NCBI GenBank assembly: GCA_023053575.1
Contig: JAKZAP010000010.1
Span: 10,811,225-10,875,224, forward strand
From: Branchinecta lynchi
Taxonomy: Eukaryota; Arthropoda; Branchiopoda; Anostraca; Branchinectidae
Length of the DNA: 64,000 nt
Direction: 5' to 3'
A program made the position numbers and the translations under genes. Position 1 is the stretch's first letter; each line of letters starts with the position of its first letter. The notes under the pieces were generated by a model. It did not search any database and was not told the DNA's origin. It saw nothing but the letters and a program-made list of their open reading frames with translations. This document shows positions 39,190 through 49,442 of the stretch, one piece after another.

Positions 39190-39456
39190 ATTCCAGTTCA
39201 GCGCTCCAAGTGGATTAGTTTCTGTCAGTCTCCCAATCGTCTCATAATCAACATTTGTGTCCGATCATTAAGGTAGTGGCTAACTTTCACTTTCTACCAC
39301 TAACCCATGCAAAACCTCCATTACCTGGGAAGCAGACTACAGATTTTCTACTCATCAATCTGCAGATCTGTTTTACTAAGTCTGTCAATAAGTGCTGATG
39401 GTGATGTATGGGGGGATTAACAGAAACTAGTCCGCTTTGACGGGCTGAACAGGAAT
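39190..39456. mobile_element. MITE H, uninterrupted copy
   Basis: Ends TTCCAGTTCAGCGCTCC and GGGCTGAACAGGAA form inverted repeats of about 36 bp, continuing to GATTAGTTTCTG and CAGAAACTAGTC. The 270-bp element matches 50290-50814 minus the nested hAT element. Confidence 0.55.
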
Positions 39457-39798
39457 ATGGCCAATCGGAACTATGAAAATATTCCCTTATGAAATGTTCA
39501 ATTCAATTTATTTTCAAAAATTCGTTCACGGACGAATTTCTTCCGTCATGTATAACTTAAGAATTAAAAACAACTATAACTGTTGTTATTCATTTGGTCA
39601 ATATACATGTATCTCGCAATAAAAACTCTAAGTAAAACCTTTAATCATAAATGTCTTTTCTTCCGATAGATAGGAGAAATTGGATTGCAAGACATATCTT
39701 AGAAAAGATCCTTGACGCCGATCGACATCTTCGCTGGTCAATAATACTGTTCCAGAAAATAACATACCGGATTGCACACTTTAATTTGAATTCTCCGG

Positions 39799-40632
39799 CT
39801 TTTTGGGATCCCAAAACGTAAGTGGAGGGATACCTATGACATCGAAAAGTTGTCCGTCTGTAAGCACGATAACTGTCGAAGGGAATGAGATATTTTGATG
39901 AAACTTGGTGTGGGTATTCTTTGGGTCAAGAGTAAGGTCGAGTTCGTAGATGGGCTTTGTAGCCCTATATTTAGGGGGTGGGGGTTTAAATTAAGGGGCA
40001 AGTAAAATATTTTTAAACAGCTAATGGAACAGTCGATTGTCGGGTAAGAAGACATGCTGAACACGATGGTGAAAACCATTTTCTTGCCGGATAAGTAGTA
40101 CGCCCGGAATCCGGCCAAAGCCGGAAAGTTTGTTAAAAGTAAAAGTTTTATTTGAAGTCGATTGGATGTTCGGTTTAGGAGTAAGAAGACATGTTGAACG
40201 CGATGGTGAAAACCATTTTCTCCGTAAGCAAGTAGTTCGTCCGGAATCCGGCCGGAACTGCAAAATTTGTTATAAGTTAAATTTTAATTTGAAGTTGATT
40301 AGATGTTCTAAATTGGGGAAAGAAGATACGCTGAGCTCGTTTTTTAGCTTTCTTTTTTTTTAGCTGACAGGTAGTTCCGGAATTCGGCCGAAACAGGGAA
40401 ATTGGCAGAAGTAAGGCAGGAAGTTTTAGTCTAAACAGATATGACATATAAGGGTGAACACAAACATATTGAATCCATATCTGAACTTGGTTTTCTCAGA
40501 TGCTTAGCTTTTTGGCCTTAATCTGTTTCTGAATTTAATAGTAAAATGTTCAAAGAGTCTGACGAAGACAAGACCCAATTGTCTGGATCAAATATTGAAT
40601 GTTTGGGATCCCATCGAAACCTTTGGTCTTGT
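39799..40632 (+). repeat. Family A element, complete
   Basis: The 5' palindrome TTTTGGGATCCCAAAA is followed by the GTCCGTCTG stretch and GATGAAACTTGGTGTG. Two to three internal units follow, and the 3' end is GGGATCCCATCGAAACC then TTTGGTCTTGT. At 834 bp it is the cleanest copy for defining the family. Confidence 0.75.
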
Positions 40633-40706
40633 TCGTGTATCATGTCATCTAGTGGTCTGAGGGAAGTTTTAGCTATAGTGAGTACGCCCGTAATAAAATG
40701 CAGTGC

Positions 40707-41062
40707 CGAATTGCCGCCACATGCACTAGAGAAACAATCACACGTGAGATCTCGGTATAAGTTATCTGAGAGGGTAATAAGTGATTAGGCCTTCGGTTCA
40801 TACCGAGTCACGCATCAGCCCCATGGAAAAGTCAGCCAGCAGTCAGCAGTGAAATCAGAAGCCAGAATTGACAAACTTGACACAAATAGAGGCAGATGCA
40901 ATTTAATCAGTTTGAAACATGACTAATAGGAATTGAGAATAGTTAAAGAAATCTGGATAAAATTACACCGAGAAGTAACGTGTCATTGTTTACTTCATAC
41001 TAGCGCCTCTAACGGCCAAAAAAGAACTAATCTGGAATGAATTTTATGAAGGCCGTATTTCG
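40707..41062 (+). repeat. Repeat J, copy upstream of DNAL1
   Basis: About 355 bp, from CCGAATTGCCGCCA through CAATCACACGTGAGATCT, GGAAAAGTCAGCCAGCA and GAAGTAACGTGTCATTGTTT to AACTAATCTG, is repeated at 46181-46577. It ends about 235 bp before the DNAL1 ATG. Confidence 0.6.
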
Positions 41063-41249
41063 ATGGAAGCGTCACCATCTTAGTGTTCAACAGCCTTTAA
41101 CAAGGTTTACGACACAATGTGACTCTGCTGGAGATTGATTCCTGACTTTACACTTATTCCCGCTGTACATCTGTAAATAGCGGTGTTTATAAAAAAAATT
41201 TGGTTTTGACGGTTTGACGTGCCAGCTAATCTTTCGAACGCCGTCATTG

Positions 41250-41263
41250 GTTACCATGGTTAC
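41250..41263 (+). promoter_or_regulatory. X-box-like RFX site upstream of DNAL1
   Basis: The sequence is GTTACCATGGTTAC: two half-sites separated by AT, one base off a perfect inverted repeat. It resembles the RFX X-box consensus (GTTRCC, spacer, GGYAAC) that drives ciliary genes. It lies 35 bp before the DNAL1 ATG and overlaps an ATTGG (inverted CCAAT) at 41246-41250. Position and target gene make it plausible. Function is inferred. Confidence 0.6.
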
Positions 41264-41297
41264 TTGATACTGTTTGTTAGGTGAGGTTGTAGGAAAA

Positions 41298-41446
41298 ATG
41301 GCTTCTGCAAGCACACGAGATGCCATTAGACATTTAGAAGCGAAGGCTAATAAGAAAGTTTCGGAAATGAAAGAAGTCAAGCTGAACGGGCACTATCCAC
41401 CCATTGACAAAATGGACCCGACCTTGGCACAACTCCAGAAGTGCGA
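41298..41446 (+). CDS. DNAL1: DNAL1 exon 1
   Basis: The ATG at 41298 opens MASAST; the human protein begins MAKATT. The exon continues with [19 protein letters not shown] and ends with TGC GA before GTAGGT. The KEVKL and PPIxKMD positions match the family N-terminal helix. This start is chosen because no upstream in-frame ATG precedes it and the length fits. Confidence 0.93.
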
Positions 41447-44400
41447 GTAGGTGACTCTTTATTTTATTTAAATTTTCTTCAACTCGCAGTGTGTTTGAGA
41501 TAAGATCTCTAAATCTGTATATTGTTGATAATGGTCATAAGGCTGCAGTAGGTTACCAAAGTGTAGTCTCAACTACAGTAGGTGACCAAAGTATAGTCTT
41601 AAGTAGGCAGTTGAGTAAAGGTTCATTTTCGTCACTATGAAAGCTGCGCGGGCTGTGTCAAATATTTTCTTTTCCATGGGAAAATTCCGTAACCAAACAT
41701 CTAAACGTCGATTCGACTAGGACCTGACGGTAAAGACGTGGAGATATTATCCTAAATCTCGATCACTACATTCAAAAGCTGGGATAGGTTGATTCAGTGC
41801 TTGGACACATTTTTTCGTTCTAAACAAAAGATTTTTAAAACGTCATGGTCGCTAGTGAATTATTTCTATTGCTGTCAACCAGATTTGATGGCCTGGGTGT
41901 CGTGAAGAGGTTAGACAAAAAATACTATCCCCTGACTCTAGCACGTTATAAGCAAAGCTCCTAGTAATCAAAATAAATATTCCTTCAGCCCAAGCTGACT
42001 GAATTATATTTGATAGTGCAAAACGAATACGTCAGCCAGGGGCGGTTCGAAGGGCTTGGGCAGGGGGGGGGGGTGAGGACTTCAAAATATACGACTGTCT
42101 AAAAACATCAGCAGGCTCAAGAAATATTAACGTTATTAAGTTCTAAAACGTTGCGGAGAATGAGAATGCCATTGCAGTAATAAAATAAGTAACAGGAATT
42201 AGACGATGCCGGTCATATCCAATTTCCCTGGAGAGAAGACAAGCCTCGGTACCAGGTTCTGACATCTCTACTCAAGACAAACTAAAGTGAGCGCCGCAGG
42301 CGAAATTTTCCGAGCACAATTCGACTACTCCTTTACAACTTCTACCTTTTAAAACCGCACATGAATGTTTAACTAAATAGAAATAGGGTTAGACTACGAA
42401 AGAGCCGCAGGCCAAATTTGTTAAATCGCTCTTTATCCGGCAATATTCGACTACTTCCCACACAGACTCTTGCTTGAACGTGGCTCAAATCCCAAGCAGC
42501 AGCTTTTCCGTGTGTACCCAAGACAAATTTAAACTCAGCGCCGCAGGCAATTTTTTTGTAATCCGATCTTTTTCTGGCATTTCTATTTTCTAGCTTTTAA
42601 GGTGGCTGAAATCTTAGGCCTAACACCTCACCTAGATTCCGTCCATTCAACCAGATAGCGAGTAGGCTACTATGAAAGACGGCACAGGTGAAGTTTTGCG
42701 AAACATTTTAAAGGCTGCCTAGGGTATCACATATATGTCCGTGCCCCGATAACTCGGAAACGGGGTGGGATATGTTCCCGGAAGTTGGTACGTGGTTGTG
42801 CTTCCACTTTGAATTTAGACTACAAAAAAAATGGTGCAATCATCAGGGCCATCATACAGAGCTTGCAAAGACTGTTTATGTGCAAACCTTACTGCGCAAT
42901 TCATTTAAAAAAAAAAAAACAGATAGGATTATCTTGAAACATCGCGCAGAAGGTGGAATTGTCGAAAATCAGCCTGTTTTCAGCGCCACAGAGTTAAAAT
43001 CACGATTTGGTAATGGCATTTATTTTCTAATAAGCTCAAAACACACGATATTTCGTAACGTAATGACTTATAGAAAATCTCTATACAATCATACGACCGG
43101 AAATAATTCGTTTTGCTGTCTGTTCGTAAAATACGACAAGAAACGGGTCATTCAAGGAAAATTCGCGGTTGATGTTATTCTGGCAAGTTCCATACGACTG
43201 TGATACTGACAAACTGAGAACACAAAACTGTGAATCTGACAAGTTAAAACATACTACTAAAATCTCTATTGAACAATACGACCAGAAACAGGTCATTTGA
43301 AGGCGAAGTTCACGATTAGCTAACTGTTTTGTCTGCCTTTATCTGGCAAGGTCAAAACTTGCGACTGTCTCTAATTCTCAACTAGAAAATCCATTCGTAA
43401 AGTATGTCAAGAAACGGGTCTTTTCAGGCGAAATTGGCGGTTGATGTCATTCTGGCAAGCTCAAACATACGACTTTCAATCTGGAAAACTCAGAACACAC
43501 AACTGTGAATCTGAAAACATACGAATAGAAATTTCTTCGTAGCCATACGACTAAAAAATTTGATTTGTGGGTGAAATTCACGTTTGGTAACTTTGAAAAG
43601 CCCAAAATATACGACTGTCATACAGACAAGCTCAAAACATACGACTGAAAGTAGATTCTCTGGAGCATGGGGGGTGAGTCACCCCCCCCCCCCACGCCCC
43701 ACCCCCCTCCTCGAACCGCCCCTGACGTCAGCTGAATGTTATTAGAGCTCTATATTGGCCCTTCTTTGCAAGGGTCCTCTTCAGGTTCAAAGCCGCTCAA
43801 GTTGGAAAAACGAACTTGGAGGAAAATACTTGGAAGGAAAAGACCAATCACGATACAGAGATGCGTAGTTACCACGCTTACTGCGCTCCCGAGCATGGTA
43901 AGCAAATAGTTACTATTTAGAGAAGGTTGGAACGGTCGGCGTAGTAACTTTTCATTAGGTTGGAACGAAAATAGTAACTAATAGTTACTATTGTTAGAAG
44001 GGTGGAACATGCTCCATATTTCGATACCAACCATACCATAATCGTTTGTCAGTTCGCGCCATTGAGTGATCATGCTCCATTCCAGTTCAGTTTCCAGAAG
44101 GGGGCTATGCTAGGATATTCAGTTAAATTTAAGAACGAATATTAACTATTTTGTGTCAGGAAGTTATCCCTGTCAACCAACATGATTGACAAGATCACAA
44201 ACTTGAACGGACTGAAGCGACTTCGCGTCCTCTCTCTCGGAAGGAACTCAATCAAATCTCTGTCCGGCATTGTGAGTATTCTTGCTTTATCCCTTCTTTC
44301 CAGTCTTCTGTACGAATCCAACTCCACCTTCTCCTCACATGCATGGAAATTCAGGATTGGCAGTGTCGGAAGGCTGAGTCGGTTTCTCTACGGTTTTATG

Positions 44401-47400
44401 CAAAGGCAAAAGATGTTTGGGGGGAGGAAATTTATTTTAAAGCTGGGTTGTCGGGAGTAGATTTAAAGTGGATGGTGAGTTTAAGGGGGGGAGGATTAGC
44501 TATTGGGGAGAAAAGAAGGTTTATAGGAAAAAATAGGTTAAAGAATGGCCCTTACTTTTGCCCAATGTGTGGAAAGGTGGATGAGGATGTGTTCCACTTT
44601 ATGTGTGAATGTGAAGGATTGAGTGATTTAAGGGTCGAATTATTTGGGTGGGAATTACTAGGGAGGAGTGGCTACTAGGAAAAATTGGAAGTACAAATAT
44701 GGGGGATATTCGTAAGGTGGCTAGATTCCTCCGCGTTGGTTTGTCTCATAGAGAGCGATTTTTGTAGTTTGTTGTGTTTTTTCTTGTTTTGTTGCCATGA
44801 CCCCAAGGGTTTTTTCGCGCAATAAATTCATTCATTCATTCATTCATAGCAAAGCAAATAACCCGGGGAGTTGCGCCAAACCCTATGCTTTCCCATTCCT
44901 GAGAAACGGTCCTTACTCGTAGTCCCGCCCACATCACTCGGGATATTAAAAGCGGGACAAACCTTGTGGGTTAGAAAATTTCTGGTACAGCTGAGAAGCG
45001 GGCTGCATACATCGCGGAAACACAACAGGTTGTATCCTTTTTGCTGTGTTCAGCATCTGAAGTTATCGGAGCCAGTGCTGGTGCACGACTGATTGTGTTT
45101 CACTAAGGACGTTTTTTCAAATTTTGGTGCTACTCTCTAGTGTTATTTTGCCCTGATGCATATCTACTTTCTCAGCCCTGTTGAATTAAACAGGTTAAGT
45201 CTACTATCTGCCCTGAAGTATGAAGCTAACGCTGCGGACACTCGACAGATGGACAGGTTTTCCCTGATTGATTTTCTACGCTTTCATCTTGAAGTTGACA
45301 TTTTCTTACGAAATAGATGGCACCGAAAAAAACTGTTAACCGCGACACAGTTCCTGTAAGCGGAAGTATTTCGCTTCGCGCCGTTCTAGCTCATAATAAA
45401 TCTTCCCGTATCACGAGTCGCAACAGTTTTCCTTTCCTAGGCTAGTATTTCCCCGTTGTTAACGTTGCTAAAACTAGGCTCCGGACGTCTAAATTTGCAA
45501 AGGAAGAAGGATAATAATTGACACTGGTGATATAAGTGATGCGGGGAAATTGGTTTTGGGCCGTTTTCGCATTGCCCATTCGAAACCTGCTTGCGTTATC
45601 AGGCAACCTGTGTGACATCCATGCGAGGTTGGATAGGCAGAAACTCTTAGGTTAAGTTGACCTTGTTTCCAGTTGACGAAATAAATAAGAATACTTGTTT
45701 ATGTTATTCCAGAAAGGAAGACCAAGAAGGCTAACCTTTCTATTCTAGGAAGCCGTGTCGGATTCGCTCGAGGAACTTTGGGTCTCGTACAACCAGATTG
45801 AGAAGTTAAAGGGTGTAGCCTCCCTGAAGAAACTCAAAGTCCTGCTGATTTCCAATAATCTAATTAAGGACTGGGCAGAAATCAACCGGATAGTGGAGCT
45901 ACAATTCCTTGTAGAACTGAACTTTCTAGGTAAAGTCACCCACTTCCTCATTTCTGTACATTTCCAGTTAAATATACATCATTGATGGTAAATGATACAG
46001 CTCTGCGGTTCAGGATTGGATTACGTCTTTCTGTTTGAGAACGCTGCTAAAAGAAAATTGCCAGCAGCGTCACTACTGTCATTTCCGATTTGGTGAAGAA
46101 GCGAAAGTGACAAGAGCCTCGTTTTTGTTGCACGTCCACTTCTCGACCGCTTCCGTGCTGGTACGTCCTTCATAAATTCGATGACGAATTGCCGCCAGAC
46201 CCGCTGCAGGAACAAAGGCAATCACACGTGAGATCTGGGTGTAAAAGTTATCTGAAGGGTGAATAAGCGATTAGGCATTCGCTTCATATCGAGTCGCGCA
46301 TTAGCTCCGTGGAAAAGTCAGCCAGCACTCAGCACTGAAGTCAGAAGCCAGAAATGACAAACTTGATGACGCTTTACAGAACAGAGTTGGGTAAAGAAAA
46401 AAGAGGGGAAGAGGTATTTTAAATAGTTTTAAACATGGTTAGGCATCAGAGGAAATAAAAATAGCAAAACAAACCTGGAACGTCCACCAAGAAGTAACGT
46501 GTCATTGTTTTCTTTACGATAGCGCACCTAGCGGCCAAAAAATAACTAATCTGAGAGGAATTCTTTGAGGGGCGTATTCTTTCTACAGTCGTTTTTGCGC
46601 TGCAGTGCTTCCGAGGAAGACGGCAGCGCTTCTTGAGAATCGCAGACTTGCTTACCGACCGAGCCGGTGCTTCCCTCCATGGTGCTGCTTCAGCGAAGAA
46701 GAAATCGTGCAAGCAGTGAATCCAAACGACGGACAATTTTGGAGACGACTTACAGTGAATCCTAACGGTAGACAATTTTGGAGACGACTCGCAGTGAATC
46801 CAAAGGATGGACAGTTTTGGAGACGACTCGCAGTGAATCCAAAGGATGGACAATTTTGGAGACGACTCGCAGTGAATCCAAAGGATGGACAATTTTGGAG
46901 ACAACTCGCAGTGAATCCAAAGGATGGACAATTTTAGAGACGACTTGCAGTGAATCCAAATGATGGACAATTTTGGAGACGACTTGCAGTGAATCCAAAA
47001 ACGCACTTGTGCAGAAGCAAAAAAGTGCTGCAGCAGCGCTGTATAATTCGAACGAGGACACAGAATAGATTTTTATAAGTTCTGAATGTTTTTGTCTAGC
47101 TACTATTTATTCACCCGTTTTAAAAGTTTAAATTTGTTGTTTCTGCTGACCGAAAAATGAGAAACGCTATTAAGTCAGTTTTGAACATTATTTGTCACGA
47201 GTCGGAAGTTCCGTTTATTGGTTTCATTGAGCGTGTTCCATCCTACTTACCGTAGTTACTATGCATGACGCCACGAATTCTGGCTTTTTGCAGTCAAGGC
47301 TGGACCGATTTTTCTTTTTTCCAGCAGAATATCATGTCGCGGGCGAATCCGACCAATCACGTTACAGAGATCCGTAGTTACTACGCTTACTACGCTCTCA

Positions 47401-48479
47401 AGCGTGGTAAGCAAATAGTTACTATTAGTTACTATTTCGAGAAGGTTGTAACGGTCAGCGTAGTAACTTTTGGTGAGGTTGGAACGGAAATAATAATTAA
47501 TAGTTACTATTTGTAGAAGATTGGAACACGCTCTTTGTAACGGAAAAATAAATATTGGCTTGCCCGCCTGTGATTTTGAACCTACTTAATTCTAAAGTTG
47601 ACTACGCAACTTTCGGCTATTAAACCGACCTGGGGGGCTTATATAAAGATACAGGGACTTATTGTCGACAGGACCATCCTTCTTTGTTATCTCGAACCCC
47701 CTCCTTAGTGTTGCCAAAGCTAGTTGGCATGCCCTTGCCCCTTATGCACTGTAATAGTTCGCCTTTGGACGTGCTTCGGCCATAGTATCGGGAAAGTAGT
47801 CAAGAGGTCGTGCGTTCGATTCCTACTCCCGGCACACAAACCTTTTGCTTTTTTTTCTACTAACTCAAAAGTCGAATTCTCGGAAACTGCCCGGAAACTG
47901 CAATGGTCGTAACGAGAATTTCTTACTCTCAATATCGACTCAGGGTACATTCTTGATATGTCAGCTAGCTCCCCGAGTCAAGTTTTCTGTCCCTTTAAAT
48001 GATTCAAAATATGAATCTGTCTCTGTTCTGTCGAAACTCGATCCATTTTTCCCACTTTTCAGTTATCCCAGAACAGAGTTAGCTTACCTTTTTCTGTACT
48101 CCTTGCATCTCTTTCAGGAAACCCACTGGAAGAACGCTGCAGCGCCGAGGCCGTCTGGAGGCGGGAGTGTATTCGTCGCCTACCTAATCTTGTAAAACTA
48201 GATGGCCTCCACGTCACGATGGACAATTTTGGAGACGAATCGCTGGAAGAAAACGAACTGCAGCAGTTCATGGAAAGTCAACAGTCTCTTGAGAGATCAA
48301 AAGCATCATTCACTGAGGAGAGTCTTGTTAGCAAAACTGAAGTAGAAGGAAACAACACTGACGAAGTTGCTCCACAGATTCACAGCCTCTCGTTGGGAGC
48401 CGTAAGTGTAATAGAGGAGCAACTTGCGGAGTCTCCCAGTGTTGCAGATTCCATCGCAATACCTTCGAGTGACGACTGA
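41298..48479 (+). CDS. DNAL1: DNAL1, axonemal dynein light chain 1, four exons
   Basis: Joining 41298-41446, 44160-44271, 45749-45929 and 48118-48479 gives a complete 267-codon frame. It starts [20 protein letters not shown]. The signature is unmistakable: [71 protein letters not shown]. These are the leucine-rich repeats of outer dynein arm light chain 1, which binds the gamma heavy chain motor domain and tethers it to the A-tubule. All four exons join with GT-AG and consistent phase. The human protein is 190 residues. This one carries about 75 extra residues rich in Glu, Ser and Gln after KLDG. An X-box-like site lies 35 bp upstream of the ATG and an AATAAA lies at 48970. The gene is complete and seems functional. 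Confidence 0.95.
41975..43835 (+). repeat. Family D repeat split by hAT element C2
   Basis: CCTTCAGCCCAAGCTGACTG ... AATACGTCAGC lies left of the hAT element. ACGTCAGCTGAATG, GGCCCTTCTTTGCAAGGGTC and CTCAAGTTGGAAAAACGAAC lie right of it. Confidence 0.6.
42037..43724. mobile_element. Non-autonomous hAT-type element C2 with 8-bp TSD
   Basis: The element starts CAGGGGCGGTTCGAAGG and ends with the inverted CTCGAACCGCCCCTG. Both flanks carry ACGTCAGC (42029-42036 and 43725-43732), an exact 8-bp target-site duplication typical of hAT transposons. The 1.69-kb interior has no transposase. It consists of degenerate units around CATACGACTGTCATTCTG and GCCGCAGGCGAAATTT. It interrupts a family D repeat between TBC1D23 and DNAL1 exon 2 (DNAL1 intron 1). 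Confidence 0.85.
43838..44014. mobile_element. MITE G, partial copy
   Basis: CACGCTTACTGCGCTCCC, GGTAAGCAAATAGTTACTA and the end AGAAGGGTGGAACATGCTC match copies at 13121 and 47229. The left end is missing. Confidence 0.45.
44160..44271 (+). CDS. DNAL1: DNAL1 exon 2: first leucine-rich repeats
   Basis: After TTGTGTCAG the first base completes GAG. The frame reads [20 protein letters not shown], then [18 protein letters not shown], and ends in phase 0 before GTGAGT. The line is almost identical to vertebrate DNAL1. Confidence 0.95.
44300..44852 (+). mobile_element. 5'-truncated LINE with zinc-ribbon C-terminus
   Basis: The frame at 44343-44678 reads [20 protein letters not shown] and then [29 protein letters not shown]. 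CPxC-x-EDxxHFxxxC is the zinc-binding end of many LINE ORF2 proteins. A short 3' UTR, AATAAA and (ATTC)n at 44826-44848 close it. It sits in DNAL1 intron 2 just after the exon 2 donor. Confidence 0.72.
44853..45748. other. DNAL1 intron 2 remainder
   Basis: No repeat family of this window is recognised here. Short open frames lack support. Confidence 0.4.
45749..45929 (+). CDS. DNAL1: DNAL1 exon 3: central leucine-rich repeats
   Basis: The exon follows TATTCTAG and opens [20 protein letters not shown]. It continues through [19 protein letters not shown] to VELNFL plus one base before GTAAAG. It encodes the repeats that form the concave dynein-binding face in known structures. Confidence 0.95.
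46181..46577 (+). repeat. Repeat J, copy in DNAL1 intron 3
   Basis: This is a direct copy of 40707-41062, sharing CAATCACACGTGAGATCT, GGAAAAGTCAGCCAGCA and AAGTAACGTGTCATTGTTT. It splits foldback repeat I. The orientation is the same as the upstream copy. Confidence 0.6.
46714..47000 (+). repeat. 39-bp minisatellite, seven units plus a partial
   Basis: Units start at 46714, 46753, 46792, 46831, 46870, 46909 and 46948, and a partial at 46987. Each reads CAGTGAATCCAAA, then GGATGGACAATTTTGGAGAC, then GACTCG. The first two and the last two units are the most diverged. Because 39 is divisible by three, 13-codon protein-like repeats appear in several frames; there is no sign of translation. Confidence 0.9.
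47229..47533. mobile_element. MITE G, copy 3
   Basis: GAGCGTGTTCCA at the left and TGGAACACGCTC at the right are a perfect 12-bp inverted repeat. The interior has GGTAAGCAAATAGTTACTAT twice in variant form. It lies in DNAL1 intron 3. Confidence 0.55.
47534..48117. other. DNAL1 intron 3 remainder
   Basis: Apart from the tRNA-like remnant (47735-47850) this is unassigned intron sequence up to the exon 4 acceptor. Confidence 0.4.
47735..47850 (+). repeat. Possible tRNA-derived SINE remnant
   Basis: GTGCGTTCGATTCCTACTCC then CGGCAC resembles a tRNA T-arm (B box GTTCGATTCC) and acceptor end. The preceding bases do not fold into a full cloverleaf, so this looks like a SINE or tRNA pseudogene rather than a tRNA gene. 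Confidence 0.35.
48118..48479 (+). CDS. DNAL1: DNAL1 exon 4 with extended C-terminus
   Basis: The exon follows CTCTTTCAG and opens [20 protein letters not shown], then LPNLVKLDG. Up to here it matches the family's GNPLEE and LKKLDG. From [11 protein letters not shown] to the TGA at 48477 there are about 80 residues, where the human protein has only a short acidic tail. The tail is low in hydrophobics and rich in Glu, Ser and Gln, so probably disordered. Bases 48218-48243 recur almost exactly in the intron 3 minisatellite. Confidence 0.9.
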
Positions 48480-48666
48480 ATTTATTCAGACATGTCGTGT
48501 ACACCTTTCTTTGGTTTTGTCTTATTTGGAAAGAATGTAATCTAGGTTTTGCAATCGAATGAAACTTTTGTCTGATGTTCTTCGTAGCTTCAACCATGGT
48601 CCCGGTTTCGCTCGAAGGTAAAAGCAGAGACATGAATGACGGATTATCAACAGCCGTAACGTTCGT

Positions 48667-48933
48667 ATGGTACACGGCCGATTTCCTGCCTATTCCAAAA
48701 CCGGCGGTTTCGGTTTGCTGCTTGCTAAATTTTCAAAGGATCAGGAGCCGTCAGTCCGAAGAGGAACACTATTAATTTCAAAGCTTCTGTCATCTGTCAT
48801 CTATTACTTACATGATGTAAGCTTTTCTATACAACGATGCAGTTCTTTCTGCATCATCTTCACTCACAGTGAATGCCGACAAGATAAATGTTTGTTCTTT
48901 ATTGAATGCACCCGTATTGTTTTTATGGCCTGA
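48667..48933 (+). other. Unassigned open frame in DNAL1 3' region
   Basis: A frame starting MVHGRFPAYSKTGGFGLLLA and running to SVIYYLHD is followed by a GTAAGC donor-like site. The composition looks protein-like, but I recognise no family. It lies between the DNAL1 stop and its likely poly(A) signal, so it may simply be 3' UTR. There is no matching acceptor or downstream exon that I can defend. Confidence 0.2.
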
Positions 48934-48969
48934 CCTGAAATCTGTTTCGAAAAAAAAACAACTCAAAGC

Positions 48970-48975
48970 AATAAA
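48970..48975 (+). terminator. Polyadenylation signal, probably DNAL1
   Basis: AATAAA occurs 491 bases after the DNAL1 stop, followed by AATCACAAG and a T-rich stretch. It is the first canonical signal downstream of the stop codon. Confidence 0.5.
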
Positions 48976-49044
48976 ATCACAAGACGAGTTTTTCATTCTA
49001 ACCCTTGCCCTCTTCCGTAAGAAACATCGTAATTAGATAGACGT

Positions 49045-49190
49045 TCCTTCAGCCCATGCTCACTGCGAATCATATTTGACGGGGCAAAACGGATAAGTCA
49101 GCTACATTTTATTTGAGCTATATTTTGGCCCTCCTTGGCAAGGGTCCTCTTCAGGCTCAAGCCGCTCAAGCTGGAAAATAAACTTGTGGA
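49045..49190 (+). repeat. Family D repeat
   Basis: CCTTCAGCCCATGCTCACTG, GATAAGTCAGCTACATTTTA, GGCCCTCCTTGGCAAGGGTC and CAAGCTGGAAAATAAACTTG are in family order. Confidence 0.6.
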
Positions 49191-49442
49191 AAGACAATCA
49201 AAGAGTCTCCTTAAATATCTGCTTTTGTGAACTTTTTCTCTGAAAGTTGGATGGAGTTAAAGCTGGTGCTGTGATTTGATTCTGGACTCGGCTACTGTTT
49301 TTGTTGTTCGATTGGGTCGTCGAAAGGGTAGAGATTCTTCTGCATTTTGGTTTTAGAGTCACCTGTCTCTTCTTCTTTCCAGCTAAGATGGATGCTTGTT
49401 GGCGGCATGTATGGGCGATTAGTGCCGTACTTCGGTGATAGA

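Larger units (their letters stand above)
46108..47062 (+). repeat. Foldback repeat I, copy 2, with two insertions
   Basis: Compared with the copy at 17104-17358 (opposite strand), this one has AGAGCCTCGTTTTTGTTGCA, then a roughly 400-bp insertion (repeat J), then GTTTTTGCGCTGCAGTGCTT. AGAATCGCAGACTTGCTTAC, GAAGAAGAAAT, the 39-bp minisatellite and AAAACGCACTTGTGCAGAAG follow, ending in AAGTGCTGCAGCAGCGC. It lies in DNAL1 intron 3. Long open frames here are by-products of the repeat unit being a multiple of three. Confidence 0.6.

Noticed and set aside
46446..47006. 186-codon open frame and other repeat-rich frames on both strands
   Set aside because: The 39-bp minisatellite unit is a multiple of three and free of stops in several frames, so long frames are expected by chance.
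47735..47850. Functional tRNA gene
   Set aside because: Only a B-box-like T-arm and acceptor-like end are visible. No complete cloverleaf or A box is convincing.
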